19,169 bases of DNA from Collinsella aerofaciens (GTDB lineage Bacteria > Actinomycetota > Coriobacteriia > Coriobacteriales > Coriobacteriaceae). Positions 13,889 through 19,169 of the stretch are shown in pieces. The DNA lies in assembly GCA_030841765.1 (NCBI GenBank), contig JAUUSS010000038.1:1-19169 (forward strand), given 5' to 3'. A model generated the notes under the pieces. The model worked only from the letters and a program-made list of their open reading frames with translations. It had not been told where the DNA came from and did not search any database. Every line of letters starts with the position of its first letter. The stretch's first letter is position 1. A program made the translations under genes and the position numbers.

Positions 13889-13898
13889 CAACCGGTTG
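13889..13898. promoter_or_regulatory. Operator 3 for the LacI-type regulator
   Basis: This is the third exact CAACCGGTTG, again within GGACAACCGGTTGCACA. It is 42 bp (four helical turns) from operator 2, just after the putative -10 and 36 bp before the ebgA start codon. Confidence 0.7.
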
Positions 13899-13933
13899 CA
13901 CAAGAATCACTACGATGACGAAGGAGCATCACC

Positions 13934-16900
13934 ATGGACGCCATTAACGATTGGGAAAACCAAGCGCTCACCCACAGGAACCGCCTGGCACCCCATGCGT
14001 ACTTCATGGGTTACGAGACCGCCGATCTCGCCGCTACGTACAGCCGCGAGCTGTCGCGCGGGTTTGTCCAGCTGTCCGGCTCATGGCAGTTCCGCCTCTT
14101 TGAGGGGCCTGCTGCCGTCTCTAACGAGGAGCTTTCCACGTACGAGCCCGAGTGGGATCACGTGGAGGTTCCGCACCTGTGGCAGGTGGATGGTTATGGC
14201 AACCTTGCCTACACCGACGAGGGTTTCCCGTTCCCGGTGGATCAGCCGTTCGTTCCCTCTGACGATCCCACGGGTGTGTACCAGCGCATCGTCAATCTTC
14301 CCGCCGTGCCTGCCGGCGCTCGCGAGATCATTCGCTTTGACGGCATCGAGAGCTATGGCGAGCTGTACGTCAACGGCAAGTTTATCGGCATGACCAAGGG
14401 CTCGCGCCTGTCTGCCGAGTTCGACGTGACCGACGCGCTTGTCGAGGGCGACAACCTGTTTGCGGTCAAGGTTCTGCAGTACAGCGATGGTAGCTATATC
14501 GAGGACCAAGACATGTGGTGGGCATCGGGCATCTTCCGCGATGTGTACCTTATGCAGCGTCCCGCCGCGCACCTGGTCGACTTTAGGTTCCGCACGCACC
14601 GCGAGGGCGATGCCGCTCTGATCACGCTCGATACGGTTGCCGAGGGCGCTTCCCGCGTTGTGTTTACGCTCAGCGATGGCGAGAACGTGGTGGCTACGGG
14701 TGAGTGCGTCGACAGCCATGCCGAGTGCAGCGTGACCGATGCCCACTTCTGGAATCCCGAGGACCCCTTCCTCTACGATCTTACGTTTGAGGTCTACGAC
14801 GGCGACAAGGTGAGCGAGTACGTCCCGCATCGCCAGGGTCTTGCCGAGGTGACGGTCGAGGGCAATCATATCTACCTCAACGGCACTTACTTTAAAATGC
14901 ATGGCGTCAACCGCCACGATCACGACGATCACAAGGGCCGCGCCGTGGGCCTCGATCGCATGCGCCGCGACCTGGAGCTCATGAAGCAGCACAACATCAA
15001 CGCAGTGCGCACCTCTCACTATGCCAATGACCCGCGCTTCTACGAGCTGTGTGATGAGTATGGCATCATGCTGGTCGCCGAGACCGATATGGAGAGCCAC
15101 GGCTTCGAGAATATCGGCAACATCGCCCTGGTTACCGACGACCCGGCATGGGAGCCGGCCTACGTCGACCGTATTGAGCGCCTGGTGATGCAGGAGCGCA
15201 ACCACGCGTGCATCATCATGTGGTCGCTGGGCAACGAGAGCGGCTATGGCTGCAACATCCGCGCGATGTACGCCAAGGCTCACGAGCTCGATGGTCGTCC
15301 GGTCCACTACGAGGAGGACCGCAACGCCGATACCGTCGACGTCATTTCCACGATGTACTCCCGTGTGTCGCAGATGAACGACTTTGGTGAGCATCCGTTC
15401 CCCAAGCCGCGCATCAACTGCGAGTATGGCCACTCCATGGGTAATGGCCCCGGAGGTCTGTCCGAGTACCAGGAGGTCTTCGATCGCTGGGATTGCATCC
15501 AAGGCCAGTTTATCTGGGAATGGTGCGACCACGGTTTGGCTGCTGTGACCGAGGACGGCGTTGCCTACGATATGTATGGTGGCGACAACGGCGATTACCC
15601 CAATAACAGCAACTTCTGCATCGACGGCATGGTGTTCCCTTGGCAGCAGCCGAGCCCGGGCCTTACCGAGTACGGCCAGGTCATCTGCCCGGTTCGCATG
15701 GCTTATGACGCCGAGGCGGGCGAGCTGACTGTCACCAACAAGCGCTGGTTTACCACCCTCGAGGATGTTTGCCTGTCGGCGGAGACCCTGGTGGACGGCG
15801 ACGTGGTCTGCCGCAAGACGCTCATGCCCGGTGCGGTTGCCCCCGGTGAGTCCGTCCAGCTTCCGCTGGTGATTCACGAGGCCGCGGTAGGCGAGACCCT
15901 GCTGACTGTGCGCGCCTACACCATGGCCGCTCACGTCTGGTGCGAGCCGATGTTCCAACTGGGCGCAAACCAGTTTGCCATCGCAAACCATCCGGCGCCG
16001 GCCATTGCGGCCCCCACTCGTCCTGAGCTTACGGTCGAGGAGACCGAGCAGGAGATTCGCATTCACTCCCTCAACGGCGAGCTGACCTTCAGCAAGGTAA
16101 ACGGCACCGTGAGCGAGTGGAAGGCATCCGGCCGCGACGTCATGGCCTCTGGCCCCCAGGTTGGTTTTTGGCATCCGCTCGTCGACAACCACGCCCAGGA
16201 GTACGACTCCCTGTGGAAGGACAACTTCATCGATGTAATGCAGACGTCCACCCGCAAGGTTTCTTGGAAGCAGGACGGCAATGCGGTCGCCGTTACCGTG
16301 AGCCAACGCATTGCTCCTCCCGTCCGTGCGTTCGGCATGCGCGTCGAGCTTGTCTACACCGTGCTTCCGAGCGGTCGCGTCGACCTCAAGGTTTCCGGCG
16401 AGCCCTACGGCGATTACTCGGATATCATCCCGCGCATCGGCATCTCCTTTGAGGTCCCCGGTTGCGATCGTGCCGTCGAGTGGTATGGCCACGGCCCGGG
16501 CGAGAACTATCCGGACTCGCTGCGCGCCAACCCGGTCGGTCATTACCGCACTACGGTCGACGACATGTTCACGCCGTATGTCATGCCCCAGGATTGTGCC
16601 AACCGCGAGGGTACCCGCTGGGTTGCCCTGCGCTCTAGCCACGGTGACGGCGTGCTGGTGACGCGTCCGGCTGACGCTGCCTCCAATCCGTTCTCGTTCT
16701 CGGCATGGCCCTATAGCTGCGAGGCCATCGATAACGCCAAGCACGTCTACGACCTTGTCAAGGGCGACACGGTTACGGTCAACATCAACGACCAGCTGCT
16801 CGGCCTTGGTTCGAACTCTTGGGGTTCCGAGGTGCTCGATTCCTATCGCACCCGTTTTGAGAGCTTCGGCTTTGAGGTGTCCCTGCGACCGCTGACGTCT

Positions 16901-16942
16901 GCCGATCTGGCTCAGGCACTGGCACCCATTAAGGAGGCATAA
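13934..16942 (+). CDS. ebgA: Ebg-type beta-galactosidase, large subunit
   Basis: Glycoside hydrolase family 2 enzyme that cleaves terminal beta-galactosides such as lactose; cytoplasmic, with no signal peptide. The 1002 residues follow E. coli EbgA closely from the N-terminus (WENQALTHRNRLAPHAYF) to the C-terminus (LGLGSNSWGSEVLDSYR). In order there is a sugar-binding jelly roll (about 40-215), immunoglobulin-like domains, the TIM barrel with acid/base Glu435 (SLGNESGYG) and nucleophile Glu497 (NCEYGHSMGNGPGG), and a C-terminal beta-sandwich. Start ATG 13934 has AAGGAG (13921-13926) seven bases upstream. ebgC follows after three bases, and the large subunit probably needs it for full activity. 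Three operators lie upstream. A plain LacZ is less likely because of the sequence match and the ebgC partner. Confidence 0.94.
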   Translation: MDAINDWENQALTHRNRLAPHAYFMGYETADLAATYSRELSRGFVQLSGSWQFRLFEGPAAVSNEELSTYEPEWDHVEVPHLWQVDGYGNLAYTDEGFPFPVDQPFVPSDDPTGVYQRIVNLPAVPAGAREIIRFDGIESYGELYVNGKFIGMTKGSRLSAEFDVTDALVEGDNLFAVKVLQYSDGSYIEDQDMWWASGIFRDVYLMQRPAAHLVDFRFRTHREGDAALITLDTVAEGASRVVFTLSDGENVVATGECVDSHAECSVTDAHFWNPEDPFLYDLTFEVYDGDKVSEYVPHRQGLAEVTVEGNHIYLNGTYFKMHGVNRHDHDDHKGRAVGLDRMRRDLELMKQHNINAVRTSHYANDPRFYELCDEYGIMLVAETDMESHGFENIGNIALVTDDPAWEPAYVDRIERLVMQERNHACIIMWSLGNESGYGCNIRAMYAKAHELDGRPVHYEEDRNADTVDVISTMYSRVSQMNDFGEHPFPKPRINCEYGHSMGNGPGGLSEYQEVFDRWDCIQGQFIWEWCDHGLAAVTEDGVAYDMYGGDNGDYPNNSNFCIDGMVFPWQQPSPGLTEYGQVICPVRMAYDAEAGELTVTNKRWFTTLEDVCLSAETLVDGDVVCRKTLMPGAVAPGESVQLPLVIHEAAVGETLLTVRAYTMAAHVWCEPMFQLGANQFAIANHPAPAIAAPTRPELTVEETEQEIRIHSLNGELTFSKVNGTVSEWKASGRDVMASGPQVGFWHPLVDNHAQEYDSLWKDNFIDVMQTSTRKVSWKQDGNAVAVTVSQRIAPPVRAFGMRVELVYTVLPSGRVDLKVSGEPYGDYSDIIPRIGISFEVPGCDRAVEWYGHGPGENYPDSLRANPVGHYRTTVDDMFTPYVMPQDCANREGTRWVALRSSHGDGVLVTRPADAASNPFSFSAWPYSCEAIDNAKHVYDLVKGDTVTVNINDQLLGLGSNSWGSEVLDSYRTRFESFGFEVSLRPLTSADLAQALAPIKEA

Positions 16943-16945
16943 GTC

Positions 16946-17401
16946 ATGCATGTCTTTAACTCGCGCGCCGATTTCGACGCTCAGATGAAGTCCGTCAAGA
17001 AGTGGATGCGTACCGGACAGGCGCTCGACGGCGTTTCTGAACTGCAGCACGATGTGGCGTACTCCATCGGCGACTCGCTGGTGTATTGGTGGGTGAACGC
17101 CCACGAGGCGGCTACCGCCGATCTGGTCGGTCACCGTCGCTATCATGCCGTGCTCGCCCCGCTCGACGGCGACCTGACTGTCGAGGTTGCCCCCAAGGCA
17201 GGCCTCACCTGCACCCGCGCCTACAGCGATATCGATGATCGCGAGCGCTTTGAGGGTACGGGGGAGACCGTGACGATTCCCGCCGGCGGCGTTGCCGTCG
17301 TCGAAATTGACGAGGCCTACCGTGTCGTGGCTGATGCCGCGGATCCCCGCGTCGTGGTGCTGCACGTGACGGTTGAAGGTTATTCCTTCCCCAACAAGTA
17401 G
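16946..17401 (+). CDS. ebgC: Ebg beta-galactosidase small subunit (YhcH/YjgK/YiaL family)
   Basis: A 151-residue partner subunit of the Ebg beta-galactosidase. It matches E. coli EbgC along its length: AYSIGDSLVYWW (about 36-47), GHRRYHAVLAPLDG (62-75), DDRERFEGTGETV (97-109), EIDEAYRVV (120-128) and the terminal VTVEGYSFPNK. Members of this cupin-like DUF386 family bind a metal through His and Glu residues. In E. coli the subunit is required for full EbgA activity. Its ribosome binding site AAGGAGG (16930-16936) lies inside the end of ebgA, and the gap is three bases, so the two are tightly co-translated. Free-standing family members have other sugar roles, but the context here settles the call. 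Confidence 0.92.
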   Translation: MHVFNSRADFDAQMKSVKKWMRTGQALDGVSELQHDVAYSIGDSLVYWWVNAHEAATADLVGHRRYHAVLAPLDGDLTVEVAPKAGLTCTRAYSDIDDRERFEGTGETVTIPAGGVAVVEIDEAYRVVADAADPRVVVLHVTVEGYSFPNK

Positions 17402-17405
17402 TATT

Positions 17406-17518
17406 CGTCCGCCTGGACGTTTGCTTCGCGCCGTTAAGGGGGATGGCTTTGTTGACTCCCTTTTCCCCATTCCCCTTAGCAGGTGCGCCGTCCGTGTTTG
17501 CACCTGCAGCTCGGACGG
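17406..17518 (+). promoter_or_regulatory. Structured leader between ebgC and the transporter gene
   Basis: The 153-bp gap contains four possible hairpins. CGTCC-GCCT-GGACG lies at 17406-17419. A 12-bp stem pairs TAAGGGGGATGG (17435-17446) with CCATTCCCCTTA (17467-17478), with one G-U. GCAGGTGC (17479-17486) pairs with GCACCTGC (17500-17507). CCGTCCG (17488-17494) pairs with CGGACGG (17512-17518), followed by GTTTAG. The last two interleave and cannot form together. This suggests attenuation or transcript processing that sets transporter output relative to the enzyme; function is inference. Confidence 0.5.
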
Positions 17519-17554
17519 GTTTAGATGACATTTAACAGATGATTGGGAGGGCTT

Positions 17555-19018
17555 ATGAGCTCTGAAAAACGAGGAACGATTGGTTCGTTCGCTCTGCTGG
17601 GCATGACGGTCGCCGCCGTGTTCGGTATCAAGAACATCATCAACAACAACGCGGCCATCGGCTTGGCAGCAGCGCCGTCGTTCTTTTTCGCCACGCTTTT
17701 GTACTTTGTCCCCTATACCCTGGTTACCGCCGAGTTCGTCGGCCTCAACAAGGACTCCGAGTCGGGCGTGTACGCATGGGTTAAGACCTCGATGGGTGGT
17801 CGCTGGGCGTTCCTGACGGCATTTAGCTACTGGTTCGTTAACCTGTTCTTCTTTGCGTCCGTCCTGCCCAACGTCATCATCTACGCGAGCTACGTGTTCT
17901 TTGGTGCCAACGCCGAGCTTTCGCAGCTGTGGATCACCATTATCGAGATCGTCGTCTTTGCTATCGCCACGTGGGTTTCGACCAAGGGCGCTAAGTGGAT
18001 CGGCTCCATTTCCTCCTTCGGTTCGACAGCGGCTCTCGGCCTGACCGCCGTGTTCATCCTGCTGTCCCTGGCTGCTGCCTTTGGCGGCGTTGAGTTCGCT
18101 ACGGCTCCTACTCCCGCTAACATGGCTCCCGACATGAGCAACTTCGCAACTGCGTGGGGCTTCTTCGGTACGCTTGCCTGGATCATCCAGGGCGTTGGCG
18201 GCGCTGAGTCTGTCGGCGTGTTCCTTAACGACCTTAAGGGTGGCGTCAAGGCCTTCGTGCGCACCGTCGTTATCGCCGGCCTGACCATCGGCCTTCTGTA
18301 TGCAGGCGCTTCGCTGCTGGTTAACCTGTTCATCCCCGAGGGCGGCGTTGCCATCTCCACCGGTATCTTCGACGTATTCGGCGCTGTCTTTGCCCACTTT
18401 GGCATTCCCATGGAAGTGTCCACGCGCGTCATCGGCCTGATCCTTCTCGCCGCTACGCTGGGCTCCCTCATGATGTGGACCTCCGCTCCCATCAAGGTCT
18501 TCTTCACCGAGATCCCCAAGGGCGTCTTTGGTAGCAAGATTGTCGAGCTCAACGAGCATGGCATTCCTGCCCGCGCCGCTTGGCTGCAGTTCGCCATCGT
18601 CGTCCCCATCCTAATCATCCCTGCTTTGGGCTCCGGTAACCTCGACGACCTGCTCATGATCGTCACCAACATGACGGCTGCCACCGCTCTGCTCCCGCCG
18701 CTGCTGATTTTGCTTGCCTACTTTATGCTGCGCAAGAACTTCGACGCTGCTCCCCGTGGCTTCCGCATGGGCTCGCGTACCTTTGGCCTGGCCATTGCTG
18801 CATTCCTGCTTGTGGTCTTCTGCTTCGTGCTTATCTGCGGCACCATTCCGCTCGATCAGCCGCTGTGGCTGACGCTGGTCTACAACGTTGGCGGCGTGGT
18901 TGTCTTCCTGGGCCTTGCCGTGATGTGGTACAACCGCTATATCAACCGTCTGCGCGAGACCGATCCCGAGGCCGCCGAGAGCGAGCTGCGCCCCTCCGTC
19001 CTCGACATGATGGAGTAG
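17555..19018 (+). CDS. APC-superfamily permease
   Basis: Integral membrane transporter of the amino acid/polyamine/organocation superfamily, about 487 residues with roughly 12 hydrophobic helices. The first helix carries the APC-type glycine-containing start (GSFALLGMTVAAVFGIKNII). Helix 2-3 contains ESGVYAWVKTSMGGRWAF, and helix 6 has GGAESVGVFLNDLKGG, both like APC members of the GadC/YjeM type. A charged cytoplasmic tail follows the last helix. I chose ATG 17555 (GGGAGGG at 17545-17551, three bases upstream) over the in-frame TTG four codons earlier. It is third in the ebg cluster and ends at a strong terminator. The substrate is not known: the family usually moves amino acids, yet the context is beta-galactoside use. 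In E. coli, as I recall, the APC gene ygjI also follows ebgC. Confidence 0.82.
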   Translation: MSSEKRGTIGSFALLGMTVAAVFGIKNIINNNAAIGLAAAPSFFFATLLYFVPYTLVTAEFVGLNKDSESGVYAWVKTSMGGRWAFLTAFSYWFVNLFFFASVLPNVIIYASYVFFGANAELSQLWITIIEIVVFAIATWVSTKGAKWIGSISSFGSTAALGLTAVFILLSLAAAFGGVEFATAPTPANMAPDMSNFATAWGFFGTLAWIIQGVGGAESVGVFLNDLKGGVKAFVRTVVIAGLTIGLLYAGASLLVNLFIPEGGVAISTGIFDVFGAVFAHFGIPMEVSTRVIGLILLAATLGSLMMWTSAPIKVFFTEIPKGVFGSKIVELNEHGIPARAAWLQFAIVVPILIIPALGSGNLDDLLMIVTNMTAATALLPPLLILLAYFMLRKNFDAAPRGFRMGSRTFGLAIAAFLLVVFCFVLICGTIPLDQPLWLTLVYNVGGVVVFLGLAVMWYNRYINRLRETDPEAAESELRPSVLDMME

Positions 19019-19064
19019 CGGCTAGGATTAATCTACGGCTGTGGAATAAATCGATTCCCTTCTC

Positions 19065-19097
19065 TAAGGAGGGGCCTTACGAGGCCCCTCCTTTTGT
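19065..19097 (+). terminator. Intrinsic terminator of the ebg cluster
   Basis: AAGGAGGGGCCT (19066-19077) pairs perfectly with AGGCCCCTCCTT (19082-19093) around a TACG loop and is followed by TTTTGTGTTTT. It lies 47 bases after the permease stop. The remaining bases to the window end show no feature I can support. Confidence 0.92.
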
Positions 19098-19169
19098 GTT
19101 TTGGGGCATGGTTTTGGGTCGCGCGCGCAGACGTGGTGTAAGAGTGTCCTGAGGTCCGTCGCTGCAAGT

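Larger units (their letters stand above)
13558..13933. other. Divergent control region lacI to ebgA
   Basis: This 376-bp gap holds three operator palindromes near ebgA and several smaller palindromes nearer lacI: TGAAC-AGC-GTTCA (13632-13644), CCGGT-G-ACCGG (13651-13661) and CTGAGT-6-ACTCAG (13760-13777). A minus-strand TATAGT (13624-13619) is a plausible -10 for lacI with only a poor -35 (CATGAA). I see no gene in it. Confidence 0.6.

Noticed and set aside
14081..18559. Very long open frame (about 1490 codons) on the minus strand opposite ebgA, ebgC and the permease
   Set aside because: It runs antisense across three well-recognised genes and their gaps. In GC-rich DNA with G/C third positions, the complementary frame lacks stops by composition. 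The translation is low-complexity with no domain.

Overview
The window reads as a chromosomal segment of a high-GC, Gram-positive gut anaerobe. Codon choice (strong G/C third positions), AGGAGG-type ribosome binding sites and the gene set fit a member of the Coriobacteriia, most likely Collinsella or a close relative. That assignment is an inference from memory, since no search could be run. Nothing in the window looks like a phage, integron, CRISPR locus or transposase gene. The genes are mostly ordinary metabolism, and the unusual material lies between them.

Layout. (1) 1-4390: hisS (histidyl-tRNA synthetase) and ppc (phosphoenolpyruvate carboxylase), separated by a terminator and a ppc promoter with three related 9-12 bp sites spaced about 40 bp apart. 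(2) 4391-9493: a lactate racemase locus in two converging operons. larA (nickel-pincer lactate racemase) and larD (aquaporin-like lactate channel) run rightwards. larB, larC and a TetR-type regulator run leftwards, with a promoter and a perfect 11-bp inverted-repeat operator just behind serB. LarC lacks the usual C-terminal domain, and larE is absent from the window. (3) 9494-12173: serB (minus) and aspS (plus), divergent. (4) 12174-19097: an Ebg-type beta-galactosidase locus made of a LacI-family regulator (minus), ebgA, ebgC and an APC-superfamily transporter. Three copies of the operator core CAACCGGTTG lie between the regulator and ebgA, and a terminator closes the locus.

Three non-coding structures stand out. 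Two sibling double-stem elements (4414-4540 and 6846-6970) share a conserved core around an inner terminator-like hairpin, but each is enclosed by its own unrelated, perfectly complementary 28-29 bp arms. Between the convergent aspS and lacI genes is a strictly phased array (12273-12534) in which a 14-bp motif alternates orientation nine times at exactly 32/30 bp, a 62-bp period, with loop-closing bases that co-vary. Between ebgC and the transporter is a stacked set of hairpins, two of which exclude each other.

How the genes work together: LarB and LarC act in making the Ni-pincer cofactor (with LarE, not seen here), LarA interconverts L- and D-lactate, and LarD lets lactate cross the membrane. 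EbgA with EbgC hydrolyses beta-galactosides under control of the adjacent LacI-type repressor.
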